The notes below the pieces were generated by a model. The model was not told the DNA's origin. It did no database searches and saw nothing but the letters and a program-made list of their open reading frames with translations. A DNA stretch of 64,000 nt from positions 248,001 to 312,000 of the forward strand of contig NW_024881622.1 of the NCBI RefSeq assembly GCF_019059575.1, read 5' to 3'. A program made the translations under genes and the position numbers. Source of the DNA: Amphibalanus amphitrite (lineage: Eukaryota > Arthropoda > Thecostraca > Balanomorpha > Balanidae). Within the stretch, counting starts at the first letter, position 1. Each line of letters opens with the position of its first letter. This document shows, piece after piece, positions 35,080-47,424 of the stretch.

Positions 35080-36240
35080 AGGGGGGGGGGGGAAAGGGCG
35101 GCGCGAAATGCCCCCCTCTCTCCTTTTCAGTCGATATCTCCTAAAGTATAGCAAATGTCGCCACCAAACTTTCAAGACCCCTCCGGGCATCATTTTTACA
35201 CATTGTGACAAAATTTTTCCAGAGCTCTTATGAAAGGTTAGTCACAAATGACGTCAGAGGGATGTCATGTTCTGTCATTTTTGACCCAATAAAAGGTTTA
35301 GCGGGAAGAGCTGTCACGCTTACAGTTTTGAAGATAACGAAAAATATTCAAAATCAAAAAGATGTAAAATAAACAGCGCTACCAAACTGCTAACTCTTAT
35401 TTCCAAACAAAAATTGATTTTGACCATCAAAACTATAGAAGTAAACACCCTGAAAATACCAACAACTTTCAAAATTAAAACTGAAATATACCTATGTTAT
35501 AGAACTATCAGCTCTAGATATGCCAAACTTACCTAAACTCGTTACCTCCATTTTTCGCAAAGTTATGGCCAAAAAAAAACTACTCGAAATTTATTACGTA
35601 AAATTTTTCAAATTCAATTTTTAGCCGTCACAGAACACACAGAGCAAGCCAAAGACCACCATTGGATTTCCTGTGATGAGTTGCATCGAATAGATACCCC
35701 TTTTATGCAACATATCAACTTTCAAATTTGACCTTCTTTGACCTGACCTTGACCTGGCCTTCACCAGAATGCAATCTAAAATGGCCCCAATGGCCGTCTA
35801 GCCCACACCATTTAATTATAATTGTAAAATTGTCCATAAAACATGTATCACATGACCCTAGCATACATTGGGTTCATATTGTAACCCTTAGTGACCTGAC
35901 CTCTGTGAACTGACCTGGCATCAACGACCTCTTTAGGCAACATATGTATTAGACAACCAGCGATCCATCGATGTTTTTCGATTACATGCCTTTTATTTGA
36001 TGTGTTAACTGACTGTAACACATTCCTTAGACTAAATCGGTGAAAAAATGCGACCTTTGACCTGACTTGTGACGTCATGGGTTGCACCTAGGTCAACAAA
36101 ACCTGGTAGCAAGGTAGTTCCCTGGTGGGGCTATCGAACGCTCTTTGAATGTTCAAAATCGGTCGGTAACTTTCCGAGATCTCAGGTGGAAGGCGAAACG
36201 GCTGCACCACCCGATCAGGTGGTAGGGTCCGCCAATAGCC
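35080..36240. mobile_element. AGGTCA-family relative, boundaries unclear
   Basis: A G-run/C-run hairpin (35082-35118) is followed by a 'cgatatctcctaaagtatagcaaatg' type block (compare the other copies) and, after an AT-rich stretch, clusters of TGACCT at 35735-35760, 35890-35920 and 36055-36070. No inverted ends could be found. Confidence 0.35.
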
Positions 36241-36807
36241 CAAGGGGCGCGGATTATTTATTCACTCATATAGTGTCATTTATTTTGAGAACACCTTTCT
36301 CACGCCATGACATGGTCCTCTCGTAATAGAACGAGATGAGGAGAATGTTTTCACGCCTCCTTATGCACGGCTCTAAGTGTCATTGAGCTATCAACTGTCA
36401 GCGGTTTTCGGACAATGAAGTTCTTAGTTCTTACTGAATCCAATTTTATTTCAAACGATTGTCACTGTGCTATTTTTTTTCTTATACTTTTTTTGAAAAA
36501 GCGCCGAAGAAGTCTTTGATAGACGAAACCGGTCCGCTTATTCTTTTTCTATTTGTTTTTTGAATATATTCGTAAACTACTGGCTCTTTACTACAAAATT
36601 TGAGAATGTTTGGTATTACTTTGACCCGAACGATGTGCAGCTGAATTTTCCCTGTTAAATGATTATGGACAGCTCGCGAAATTAACTTCAACCTAAACTA
36701 CCGACAAGCAGAAGAAAATCCGATTCAAGCCTACCTCAATCCTCTCACCTCATTCAACCGTTTAAACGTTAAAGGCATTTGTTCAGTCCGAGTCGCTATG
36801 TCGACCA

Positions 36808-37709
36808 CCCGCGCCATGCTGGGGGGGGGGGGGAGGTGGGCGTTTTACACCCTTCCCTCTCAGGTTTTTCGCGAATAAAAAAAAAAACGGTGACGGTCAG
36901 GACACCGTAACGTCAAGTGACCTTACCTCAGAAAAAAAAATCGAAAGCTCGCTGTCGGCTGTAGCTACACCGACTGAGCGGACTTTAAAACTTTCAGTGA
37001 TTGCTTAGGGTAATAGTGTGTATAAAATGGATACCTCGGATTTTGTATGTCTGTGACCTAAGGTCACGTCAATTTTGCGACTGCTCCATTAGGTATAAGT
37101 CAATGGGAGAAAGTTGAAATGCGCCTCTTTGGACGAATTTCGTTCTACACCCACTCAAACATCGGTCCATAGGTAAACATGACATACTGAATCGGAAAAT
37201 CGCACCTGTGACCCCTGTGTGTGCCGCTGAGGTCATTTTAGGACATAAAAGGTCTTCAGCAGTTTTTTACTTTTGACAGAGACGTGCTAGAGCGGTGAAA
37301 ACACCGTTGATCCGAGGTCAAATTTGAGGTCAATCAGAACGGTGCCTTCTGGGGGCTAAACCGTTGATCTGAGGTCAAATTTGAGGACATGTTGGCGAAA
37401 GAGCGTTAAAAGAGCTACCGAATGCGCTTTTCTGCGGCGCTGTAGCTCTATTGGTTCCCAAGTTATCCGTCGGGTGTTCAAAATCGTTGAATCAACAAAA
37501 TTTGACCTTTGATGAATCCTGGTGACCTGACCTTTACTCGGACCTTAAAATGAACGAGTGTTTTCCTCCTTATTTTTGACGCCCTTTCGATTGCCGCTTA
37601 CCGCGTGTCGCTACGTGGCCCAGGAGCCGAGTTAGACGGAGGGGCGTGAAACGCCCCCCGCCCCCAGCACTCGACGGAAAGTTCATGCCACCAACACGGC
37701 GCGGGTTAA
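36808..37709 (+). mobile_element. AGGTCA-rich TTAA element, 37-kb copy (left TTAA lost)
   Basis: The right end is GCCGTGTTGG-like sequence reading to GCGGGTTAA at 37709; the left end is CCCGCGCCATGCTGG. A G-run sits at the left (36820-36832) and a hairpin GGGGCGTGAAACGCCCC at the right (37642-37658). The inside has the GTGACCTAAGGTCA block shared with the 34- and 50-kb copies. It is more diverged. Confidence 0.55.
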
Positions 37710-37928
37710 TTGTTATGCTAGCTAGCTCCTGTCGTAAGCTGTGGAGTCGTGGACCTGATTTTGAATGAACTGGGCCTAACATTTTCACAGCAAACTTAAA
37801 AAAAATGTTAAATAGGTTGTGCAAAAATAGCATCTCTTTTATGAAACATTTGCGAAACCTTCAACATCATCCCAAGACCCCCATTAGTGCCGAGCTCCCA
37901 ACGACGACCATAAAAGCGTCCCCATCCT

Positions 37929-38090
37929 GTCTTAGGCGGCGGAACGGGAAGGGCACCGGGGCACCGTGCCCCCTTTGATTTTTGCATTTCAACATTAGCC
38001 CTATGAGCGTTGCATGGAAATAATAGGACCAAAAGTCGGCAGGGCAGTGCCCCCCTCCCCTAATTGAAGGTGTTCCGCCGCTACTGCATC
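37929..38090. mobile_element. Miniature element, GCGGCGGAAC ends, long copy
   Basis: TAGGCGGCGGAACGGG at the left and TTCCGCCGCTACTG at the right give a 10-12 bp inverted repeat. The inside has GCACCGTGCCCCC and GGGCAGTGCCCCCC. Confidence 0.5.
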
Positions 38091-38330
38091 CCGTCAACGT
38101 GGGTTTATCATAAGGATGCTAAGATTTAATTTCAAATCCGAAGCTGTAATGATGAAAAGCAAATTTACGTTTTACATGTGAAACAAGCTGACACAACTAA
38201 ATATTTCCTCTCTCTCGCTCCCTCTCACTGATTTGCCCATTGCCCTCTATCTCATTTTACCCTCTCTGGTTTTTCCTTTTCTGTCTCTCTTTTCTCTCCT
38301 TCCGTCCTTATCCCTTCCCTCCAGTCTTTC

Positions 38331-38670
<340 letters not shown>

Positions 38671-38926
38671 CCCCAGTAAACATGCCGACGTCGGCCCGAC
38701 GTCGGCCGACGTCGGGGTGACGTCGGCAACTCGGCATCAGCATGCCGACGTCGGCCCGACGTCGGTCCAACCTCGGCACGACGTCGGCTGGATGTCGGAT
38801 ATGCCCGCATGTTCCGACGTCCAGCCGAGGTCCAGCCGACGTCGGGCCGACGTCGGACCGAAATCAATTGCTGAGGTCCAGCCGACGTCGGGCCGACGTC
38901 GGGGCGACGTCGGACCGACATCGGCC
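38671..38926 (+). repeat. Array of CCGACGTCGG palindromes, copy 1
   Basis: Starts CCCCAGTAAACATG and holds a dozen CCGACGTCGG or near matches in 255 bp, with a central GATATGCCCGCATGTTCC spacer. It is an inverted relative of 44325-44560. Confidence 0.85.
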
Positions 38927-39478
38927 GCTATTTTGACCGTTGAAATAATATAAAATACATGTTTCATGTTTCATAAAGAGCTTCTGTATTCAAAATATCC
39001 TCAGGAAACTCAAATCTTCCTCCACGCCGCAACCCCCTGATCCGGACTGGACGGGAAACTTTATCCCATTTGGGATTGCCCGTAAGCCGAGCTCGCCCGT
39101 AGCCGGGTGCGGTGAGTGCTTGGGGGCTGCTCGGCCTATCCTTTGGTCAGGCTCAGCCCCGGCAACTCACCAGGGCCGGGCCCAGTTCATATAGAAAGGC
39201 CAGTCGGCAAGTGTCACTTTGCCAAAGTGCCACTTATCAAAGGGACACTTTGGGAAACGTTGGTGCAGGTGTGTAAGAGTGGCTATATGAATCCATTGTG
39301 GGGTCGCCCTTTCCAAAAAGTGTCACGTAACAGCAATGGGACCAGGGACTCTATATGAACTGGACCCAGGGTGCTCGCCAAGAAGACCAATGTCTCCATC
39401 CTATGATCCTTCCGGCTCTGAAATGGTCTTGTCAGACCGAAAGGGCATAACCCAACAAAACAAACCAAAGTCGTTAGC

Positions 39479-39570
39479 TGGCTGCGTGGTGTAGTGGTTA
39501 GCGCACTAAACTCGCGTTCGAATTACACGGGGTTCGAATCCCATCGCCGGCTGATGCTTTTGGCGTGTTG
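39479..39570 (+). mobile_element. tRNA-derived SINE head, first copy
   Basis: A-box-like TGGTGTAGTGG (39487-39497) and B-box GGTTCGAATCC (39531-39541) sit in a tRNA-like 75-nt stretch, followed by TTGGCGTGTTGTCCCA. The T and acceptor stems do not pair fully, so this is not a working tRNA. Confidence 0.6.
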
Positions 39571-39602
39571 TCCCAGTAAACATGCCGACGTCGGCGACTG
39601 GG

Positions 39603-39660
39603 GGGCTCGAATCCCGCCGCCGGTTGATATTTTTGGCGCGTTGTCCCATAATAACTCGCG
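39603..39660 (+). mobile_element. tRNA-derived SINE, second partial copy
   Basis: GGCTCGAATCCCGCCGCCGG followed by TTGATATTTTTGGCGCGTTGTCCCA repeats the B-box to tail part of the SINE at 39531-39575. Its tRNA head is missing. Confidence 0.55.
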
Positions 39661-39719
39661 TAAAAAGCGGCCGATCGCGACAAAACTTTCATTACACTTG
39701 CATTAATCAATTTTACACC

Positions 39720-40460
39720 TACCCTGAAAATTTCATTACCCTGACCCCAATGACCTTTGACCTGTGACCTCTTCTCCGAGACCATGTTTGGCCGGAATCG
39801 CGATTCCGCGTATGTCGGCTCGCATTAGCCGCGCGTTTGCAAGCTTTTCGTGGTTTCAAGCTTTCAAACATGTGAGCTGATGCTGCTCACATGCATTAGG
39901 GTGGATGTAAAGGTTACATGAAGGTCAGGTCAGGTCATTGACCTTTGGTGACCTCGGTTCACTTTTTCGAGTTTTACATGTTTCTAGGCTAGTTTTTGGA
40001 GCTGAATTTTAGCAACCATTTGAACATTTGGTGACTTCGTAACATGTTACGAAGCTGTCAGAGGCGGTTGACACGTACTACGAATACCCGTCACGACGCC
40101 TACTGGTTGACCTGACCTGACCTGACCCGAGCTGGTCTAAATGCTTAAAGACATCATCTGTGATCAAAACTAACACGATATTCGTGATCAGCACCTCGAA
40201 AAACCCCTTAGCAGCCACACTTTACGACTTTTTAACAGGTCCCGATTTTCCCGACTTTGGGTAATTGACCTGACCTGGAAGGTCAACCAATGACCTAGGA
40301 CCTTAAAATTGGGTATCATCGGCTTCCTCTCGTCACGGGCAACACGCTCGTTTTTTCCGCGAAGCTCTAGCTCGATCAGGGGCCAAACGGCAAGGGGGGT
40401 CCAACCGACCCCCCCTTACACATTAGAAGCTGGCAAACGCCGCACACATGCGAGGGTTAA
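39720..40460 (-). mobile_element. AGGTCA-rich TTAA element, reverse orientation, one end lost
   Basis: A minus-strand relative of the 16-kb copy: shared CGTAACATGTTACG palindrome, GAGCTAGAGCTTCGCG block and GGGTC...GACCC hairpin (40394-40413). It ends GCGAGGGTTAA at 40460. The other end runs into SINE sequence near 39720. Confidence 0.6.
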
Positions 40461-40548
40461 TTGACTTTGATGAAGTTGAACGCGAGAAATCACAACCAAA
40501 TGCTACATTAGGTTGTAAAGAACTGAATTGCGTTTTCTCACTCACGTG
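40457..40548 (+). repeat. 90-bp direct repeat, copy 1
   Basis: From TTAATTGACTTTGATG to GAATTGCGTTTTC it matches 44056-44143 with very few changes. The match starts exactly at the TTAA end of the 39720-40460 element. Confidence 0.85.
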
Positions 40549-41893
40549 AGGGATCTGGTGGGGATAAAAGACCGGTGCTGAATGAAACGCACACGTCCCA
40601 GACATAAAGACCAGCTTTATATTATTATTATATTATATACCTATTATCGGGAATGGGGTTGGGAACTCGATTTTTTAAGAATGCATGAAAATGATCAAAC
40701 TATTTTCACAGAATTTATGGTGCATACCATTGCCTCATAAAATCAATAAGCTGAGAGAAATGGGGGAAGAAAGATAGGAAACTTGTTTGGAAAAGTTCTT
40801 GAAAAAAGATGCTCTTGATGCTGTTACGTCACATGTCACCTTCTGCGGTTGACAAATAATGGCGCATCTGGCGCACCACAGATTACATGTTATATCAATG
40901 GGTGAAAGATGTTGTTTGCTTCACTCTGCCATTCGCGCTGTTTTTAACTTTAAATTATGCTAAAACATTTACGGATGAAATGTTCAGTGTCAAAAATTGA
41001 TGTGTCTGCCGTGTACTATATTCCCACTTAACATGAGCGCGTGATAAACATTTTATGTACCTCGAATTTTCAAATGATAAAGATGATGAATCAGAGGATG
41101 CTGAAAAGCAAAAGCTCATTCCAATATTTGGACTACTTTACGATTAAAATGTTTACATTCCTGTCATCTTATTGATCATTCATTTGTTCTTTTTTATGAA
41201 AATAACTTAAGGCGTTGAGAACCGAGGTAATTTCTATCTACCGTGCCTTAACTTACCAGCAACAGCAATCTATCTACGCCCCACGGTGGCAAGGGAGACT
41301 GTGAAAGAAGCGTAAGATGGATTCTAAACAATTCTTTTGTGATATACCTACTGAAGGGCAAAGTGCAGAGAAGAGCGTACAAGTCCTGTTTTGTGCCAGG
41401 CTGTTGCAGTAGCACTTATGAAACTCCGAAAACGATCTTCGTTCATGTCCCGAACAACATTACCCTGAGGAGATGATCGTCTGCAATAGCAGGAAGAGCT
41501 GATGCAAGTACTTTGAAATCCACTATCAAGTCGGTGCTATTGTTGTAATGATCACTGTGAGGTGAGATATTTTGTGCAAGGGCTGAGTGTAATGCCCAGG
41601 AAATGACCTCCATTCGCCCCCTGACCGGTCAGGGTTATAAAATTTGGGATAGATGGGGGTCCGTTTGGGGTTCAGATGTCAATTGTATTTTGTTACTGTC
41701 AAACAATACATGTTATGCTGGCAGCGAATGTGTGTAACGTCGTTTTTCGAAACAGAAGTTAGAACTGTAACGGCAGAGTGCTTGCTGGTCTCACCGTAAG
41801 TATTGTAAGTGTTGTAAGCAAAAGCATTGTCAATATTGTAAGTATTGCAGCATTGATGTATGGTAGATATCACCTCACATGATCTCGGCTCAG
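40549..41893. other. No intact gene; THAP fragment only
   Basis: AT-rich. A hairpin CCCTGACCGGTCAGGG lies at 41620-41635. Confidence 0.45.
41391..41456 (+). pseudogene. THAP zinc-finger fragment
   Basis: The plus strand reads CFVPGCCSSTYETPKTIFVHVPNN, like the first half of THAP domains (C-x2-4-C, then a phenylalanine and a proline-containing loop). No second C-x2-H half follows in frame. It probably derives from a THAP-containing transposase or gene. Confidence 0.4.
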
Positions 41894-42383
41894 ATAACCC
41901 TCTCCGGTGTCCCTGTCAGTAAATGGCACCTGGATCATTACAGATAAGATAATTTGTCATAATTCTTAAAGAATTGGGTGGTTTTGACTCGTTTACTCGA
42001 GGTGCAGGTCGCATTTCAATACTTTTCCATAGGCTTGCAATGTAAAGGTCACGACTCTGACCTAACCTCAGGTCACAGATCAAAAATTCTGAGATATACA
42101 AACGACACATACTGCAGGTACTGTTTTGAAGACTTGATGAGAGGAAATAACTTCGTGAAAAACTCAAGCTCTGACGTGTTTGCAAACTTTTCTGAGGTGG
42201 GGTCAACAAACCCGTTCTGGTTACCTGACCTGACCTGACCCGGCATTTTTTTTTTTTTTTTTTTGCTGAGATATGCGCAATGAGCATTTAGGAAAAGTCA
42301 CCAAATATGAGCTGAATGTCTCGCGGCGTTTGGCAATTGTACAAGAAAATCCTGAAAGGTCTCCCCGTCCGAAATAGGGTTAA
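41894..42383 (-). mobile_element. Short AGGTCA-rich element, reverse orientation
   Basis: Ends TAACCCTCTCCGG and AAATAGGGTTAA. Inside, the minus strand has the TATATCTCAGAATTTTTGAT block and AGGTCA hexamers in the same order as the 34-kb copy. A T-run lies at 42246-42264. Boundaries are approximate. Confidence 0.45.
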
Positions 42384-42529
42384 TGTGTATATGAAGAGTT
42401 GCAGATGCCAAACATACCCAGATCTAAGACTGCAGTTCCCAGCGCCGCTGCAACGTTTTTAAAACAAACATACATAGGACATACAAACATGTTTATTTGC
42501 ATCTGTTTTGGATAATAGCAACTCATGTC

Positions 42530-42740
42530 GCCATCACCCGCGATAACTGTTAGGATTTGAGATATATTTTTATTTAGGCCATTAGTTTGGCTGTAATGTT
42601 TATTAATATTAGTTGGGCGGAGTTTGGTAGTTTTTTATTTAACTTGTGGTATGTTGTGCTGATTGCGGGTTGTTCAAACCTTTCAAATGTAAGGACCTTA
42701 TTGAACTCAACCCTACCCCTACACTACCCTACATACGACT
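42530..42740 (-). mobile_element. Fragment of the same minisatellite-bearing Helitron family
   Basis: Reading the minus strand, a short GGGTA/GTGTA tract (about 42705-42735) runs into GGGTTGAGTT, as in the two full copies. It continues with diverged sequence down to a CAGTTATCGCG match to the 3' hairpin. No CTAG end is clear, so this is an old fragment. Confidence 0.45.
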
Positions 42741-42962
42741 GGACGCTTTCCAAGCCCACAAGCATCACGACGCCGAGATGGAATGTAGCCGAGAAATCAC
42801 CCTCGCCATCTGCTCTAGAGCTAATCGTGTGGGGCGGCGTGTGGGGCGCCGCTTAGCCTATGGGGGTGCACTTCTAGTGGATGGGGGACGGGGGTGCACC
42901 TGCACCCCTTTCATATGGAAAGTTACTTCCCTAATCCCTGATTACAGCTCCCCGTATTGCAC

Positions 42963-43279
42963 CTAATCAGGGAACGGCCAGCAAACGAAGGAACTATTTC
43001 TGGATGACAGGCGAATAACCGCTCACGCAAGGAGCGGAGCTCCGCCCCGTCCAAAGTGGCCAACAAAGCAGAGACAGAGGCAGCATCACATCTTCCATCA
43101 AAGAACTGGTTTCTGGCTTGGAAGATGAGCTCCATCTTTGCATCCGAGTCGGTGCTGTCAGGAATCAGCTGGTCTAATGGAGTGAGAGTAGTGAGACGAC
43201 TAGCTATTGTATCAGAGCTGCCTGGTCTTCGTAGCATTTGCACCGATTCTTCTCGATCGGACTCTGAATTCTGTCCCTC
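42963..43279 (-). CDS. Candidate internal coding exon, product unknown
   Basis: A 317-nt open stretch bounded by a plausible acceptor (TACGCAG before 43279) and a plausible donor (ATTAG/gtgcaa at 42963). It opens with a Glu/Ser-rich segment (EGQNSESDREESVQML) and continues with leucine-rich amphipathic helices (ASVSALLATLDGAELRSLRERL). The composition looks more like protein than the surrounding repeats. I do not recognise the family and could not find partner exons on the same strand nearby. It could be an exon of a gene whose other exons lie in the repeat-rich DNA around it, a transposon gene fragment, or a chance open frame. Confidence 0.3.
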
Positions 43280-44324
43280 CTGCGTATTACTTGAGGCATT
43301 GCTATGTAGCTAAGTCTTTGGCAGAGTTTCATTATCCATGCTTTGCAAACAGTGCCATAACAACACAGTTAATTAATCACCAAGCTTCTTTGCAAGTTCC
43401 AATACAGTTGAATCGCACGCGATTTGAGTGCAAAAATCAAGAAAAGTGCCAACTTGTTCCCGTAAAATATTTTGAATATTGACCTAAAAAAATGAGTAAT
43501 TTCCAGATAAAATAACAGCGAAATCAGTTTTCGCTTGCCAATAAAACTCACAGATATTGAAGCTCCATTATTAAAGGAACATTTAAGTTTATGCCATTCT
43601 TGATAAAACTTCTTAGCCACGCAATACCAGCGCAAAATAAAGAGACACTGAAAACACGACCAATCACTCCGATTTACCATAGGAAAATACATAGAAAATG
43701 TATGTCTCAACTGCGCCAAATATACAGACAGTTATATACCTACATGTGACGTCATGATTAGCCCGACCAATCAGAAGCAAGTTGTTTTCAGCCACAAATA
43801 ATTAATTTCTGAACTAACTAGGCATTTTTTTAACAAAGTGATTTTAAATTAAATCATTAAAAATTCTGAGCTTTTTTATTTTACCAAAACATACAGAGCA
43901 TGCAGATAGGTCCCAACCCTATTGGAGGGTGTTCGGTAATTGAGGCTCTCGCACATAAAATGCCGTGAGTTTCATGCACACTCCTCAAGCAAAAATATTT
44001 TTACTTTCCAATTTTCCACATTTTCTGAAGGCTTAAGACCGTTACAGAGACCGTTTTAATTGACTTTGATGAAGTTGAACGCGAGCAATCACAACCAAAT
44101 GCTACATTAGGTTGTAAAGAACTGAATTGCGTTTTCCCACACACGTGGCGTTTTCTCACCTACGTCTGCAGGAGAGACCGGACCCACTATGCTCCCCCCC
44201 CCCCTCCCCACCATCGAAAGGTTCTGCATGACTCCCAAGTCCCGGGGGCCCCCGGGTGACCTGGGGGGCCCCTTCGAAAGCAGGTGGCCCCCTCCTGGGC
44301 GAAATCCTGGGTACGTGCCTGTGT
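43280..44324. other. No gene seen
   Basis: AT-rich, then the second copy of the 90-bp repeat and a C-run at 44195-44204. Possible further exons for the 42963-43279 candidate were looked for and not found. Confidence 0.4.
44056..44143 (+). repeat. 90-bp direct repeat, copy 2
   Basis: Matches 40457-40548. Here no AGGTCA element lies on its left side. Confidence 0.85.
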
Positions 44325-44560
44325 CCCAATAAGCATGCCGACGTCGGCCCCGTCGGTCCAACGACAAACGATCTCGTCAACCTCGGCAAACGATCTCGGC
44401 CCGACGTCGGCTCGACGTCGGCTGAACTTCGGCTGGACGTCGGAACATGCGGGCATATCCGACGTCCAGCCGATGTCGGGCCGAGGTTGAACCGACGCTG
44501 GACCGACGTCGGGCCGAGCCTCGGCCCGACGTCGGGCCGACGTCGTCATGTTTACTGGGG
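44325..44560 (-). repeat. Array of CCGACGTCGG palindromes, copy 2 (inverted relative to copy 1)
   Basis: Left end CCCAATAAGCATGCCGACG; right end CGACGTCGTCATGTTTACTGGGG, which is the inverse of the start of copy 1. The central spacer GGAACATGCGGGCATATCC is the inverse of the spacer in copy 1. Confidence 0.85.
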
Positions 44561-44823
44561 CTCTCTCTCGCGCTATCTCTCGCCCTCTCTCTTGCTCTCT
44601 CTCGCTCTCTTGCTCTCTCTCGCTCTCTCTCGCCCTCTCTCTCTCTCTTTCTCGCTCTCTCGCTCTCGCTCTCTCCCGCGCTCTCTCTCTCTCTCTTGCT
44701 CTCTCCCTCTCTCCCTCTATCTCTCTCTCTATCTCTCTCTTTCTCTCTCTTTCTCTCTCTCCCTCTCTCTCCTCTCTTTCTCTCTCTCCTCTCTCTCTCC
44801 CTCTCCCTCTCCCTCTCTCTCTT
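44561..44823. repeat. Imperfect CT/CTCTCG microsatellite
   Basis: Begins immediately after the ACTGGGG end of the palindrome array. It is more degenerate than the 38-kb tract. Confidence 0.95.
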
Positions 44824-46001
44824 TCCTCACAATATTCTCGACTGTCACAGCGCTGTAGGGCTTGTTTCCAGACAGGTCCAGGCGCTCTCCACTCCGCAGG
44901 CCCCAGCCCACACGGCCCAACCGCTCAAACACCCTCCGGCGGATGACCTCTGACGTCGGCGACCTGACCCCAGCCGACCGATCGCGTCCCCCTCCACGCC
45001 TCCGCCCCGCTTCCCCCACTACAGCTGCGTAGTAATTGTAGCGTGTGCAAAGGTCACGTGACATTATTTACTTCTGCGGCTTGTTCGGCTGACAAGAGAT
45101 GGCACTAGTGGTCTGTGGATCAGAGGCGGGGCTAGGTTCTACGACCTCTTGGGGCACACTTTAGGGCAGAAAAGAGGTTTTTTTGGCTCTCCATCCCAAA
45201 ATGCTTCGAATATACAAAAACAAGTTAGATATTCGAAAATCGGAGGACCAAACGGATCGTTTGACGTATCTTGCGCGACTGAGAATTGATCGGTCTTCAA
45301 ACTACTGAACAAAAACGAGGTGATTAGTAGCAAGTGCTGGTGACTGTACCTATGAAAAACTCAATATTAAGGTTTGACAAGATAGGTGCTTCTAGCTCAT
45401 GGCAACTGAGTTTCAAGCTACTATCAACCTTCAGCATGCAGTCTGACAAGAAATTATCATCAAACAAAGTTAATATGAAAATGTATGTGTTTAATGCTGC
45501 ATCATTCTGCATCAAAAGCTAGGAAGTGGGACAGTAGGCATTCTTTCTGAATTACAACAAGGTTAAGCCTTTGAATATTATGGCATCTGTACTAGAAGTG
45601 TTTGAAATATCTGTTAAAAGTTGTGCTGAGGTACCTATTGTAGTGTAGACAATAGAATCTTATTATGTACCAATGACCATTCCCCAAGATCTTTGGAAAT
45701 ACCTCTGCATGGGTTGATCTTTTTTAGTTGGGCTTTTTGATCGCTTTTGAAGTTTGTATTTTTCTCAATTGGTGGCCCTGGTTCCTTGTGTTACTGCCTG
45801 ATGATGTTGCATTTTAAAAAGACTGCAGCTTGCATGAGGTGAAAGTTTTGACTAGTGCAGTAATTTTTGCATTTATTCAATTGCGCTTGTAAATGTTGAG
45901 CTTCATTGGGGTTTCAAGCTCAATTTTATTATGACTACTGAAGGAACTGCAGGTTGCTACAGCCTGAATGGCTGGCAGGCTTTTGACTACCCACTGATGA
46001 G
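44824..46001. other. No gene seen
   Basis: Unique-looking DNA; AT-rich from 45150 on. Confidence 0.45.
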
Positions 46002-47217
46002 TTAACCCCCGCTCCACTGCACTGGGGTCTGTGTATACTGTATAACGCACCCTAGGGGAGCTCTTCATAGTTCATGCTCCCCCCCCCCCCCGAACTCCGA
46101 AACTACTGGGCCGATCGTCAAAATTCAAATGGCGTCTGATAACCCCGGAAAAACTGTCGAACGAAACCTAATTTCATTGACCTCAAGGTCACCGATGACG
46201 TCACAGGTCAGGTCAAAGTAAAAATTATCGATGTTTGGCTTGTTCACATTTTGGGCTCTGGCCGCCGTCTTACGAGTCAGATCAGGCTCGTTTTTGGTTG
46301 ACACACTCGTGAACAGATGCTTTAGATAGGTACCCTGAGGGTAACAAACTTGTACTTTGATTTTCAGGTCATGGTCAGGTCATCACAGGTCACAGAAATA
46401 TTATATCTGCATGTCTCGGTCACGTGACACATGTTTTATGGTCCATTTAGGTCATAGATATCGAATTAGATATCGTTTGTCATTCGAGATCATTTTGAGT
46501 TGAATTTAGCTTAGGTCAGGCTACTTTCAGGTCAAAAAAGGTCAAATTTTAAAGTTAAAATTTTGCAACAAAAAATGTGTATCGGATGCAGTTTCAGCTC
46601 AGGAACACGATGGTGCTATTTATATTAGTATACGATGTGAAATGCGTAGGCTGAAAAAAAAAATTGATTTGAAAATTTATAATTGTGAATTTTTTGCTAT
46701 AATGCGTATAACTTGGCCATTTTTGAAGATATTTGGCTAAAACTTTCTAGAGTAAGTCATAAGCATGTGCTCCATCACATATATTCCGTTTTTTTTTTTC
46801 TAAAAGTCAAAACTTTTTAAAAATATAGAAATATAAATTGCGAATTTTATTATATACAATTTTCGAAATTTTTGAAATTTTGAAAATCCGAGACAGCAGT
46901 TTGATAGCACAGTCTATTATGAGTCCTCTCATGCAAAGAAATTGGATCTAGTTTAAAAACTGAGCTCTTGGGAGCGATTGCCGTTGTTCAATGTTTTGCG
47001 TCGAAATCGGCCGAACATGACGTCACTCTGACGTCATTTCAGGCCATCCTATGGTAGCTACAGAGTTCATATCTTGCACAAAGTGTCAAATTGATGCAGC
47101 CGAAGGTACTTGAAGTTTGGCGTCGATACGTTAAGCGGTTTGGAAGTTATTGCAGAAAAACGAGAAGGGGGCTATGAATAGCGCCCCCCCCCCCCCGCCA
47201 GTTGGGCGCGGGTTTAG
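46002..47217 (+). mobile_element. AGGTCA-rich element just upstream of the TMEM121-family exon
   Basis: TTAACCCCCGCTCC at the left and GGGCGCGGGTTTAG at the right. A G/C hairpin with apical CTATGAATAG lies at 47166-47190. A C-run (46079-46092) is followed by the TCCGAAACTACTGGGCCGATC motif and many AGGTCA hexamers. It ends about 200 bp before the TMEM121 exon acceptor. Boundaries are approximate. Confidence 0.5.
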
Positions 47218-47400
47218 TTTTGCTCTGCTGGCTGGCTTACATTATTTTGGATTATTACTTTGGACATTACTTGGGATATCTGGATACATTATTATGATTT
47301 TGACATTTACAGAAAGTCATTTCATATTCACTGTGTGGATACTGGATATACCTACTTCAATGCTCTTCACATGAGTTGTAACTCTTGAGATCTGAAGTAG

Positions 47401-47414
47401 TTTTTCTATTCTAG
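47401..47414 (+). promoter_or_regulatory. Splice acceptor before the TMEM121-family coding exon
   Basis: TTTTTCTATTCTAG immediately precedes GCCCGAAGAG-ATG, implying an upstream non-coding exon that I could not place. Confidence 0.65.
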
Positions 47415-47424
47415 GCCCGAAGAG

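Noticed and set aside
39479-39553. Functional tRNA gene
   Set aside because: A and B boxes are present but the T and acceptor stems do not pair; a SINE head fits better.
41391-42240. Complete THAP domain
   Set aside because: A CRYCFED stretch at about 42110 looked like the second half, but it lies 650 bp away inside an AGGTCA element and is not a C-x2-H motif.
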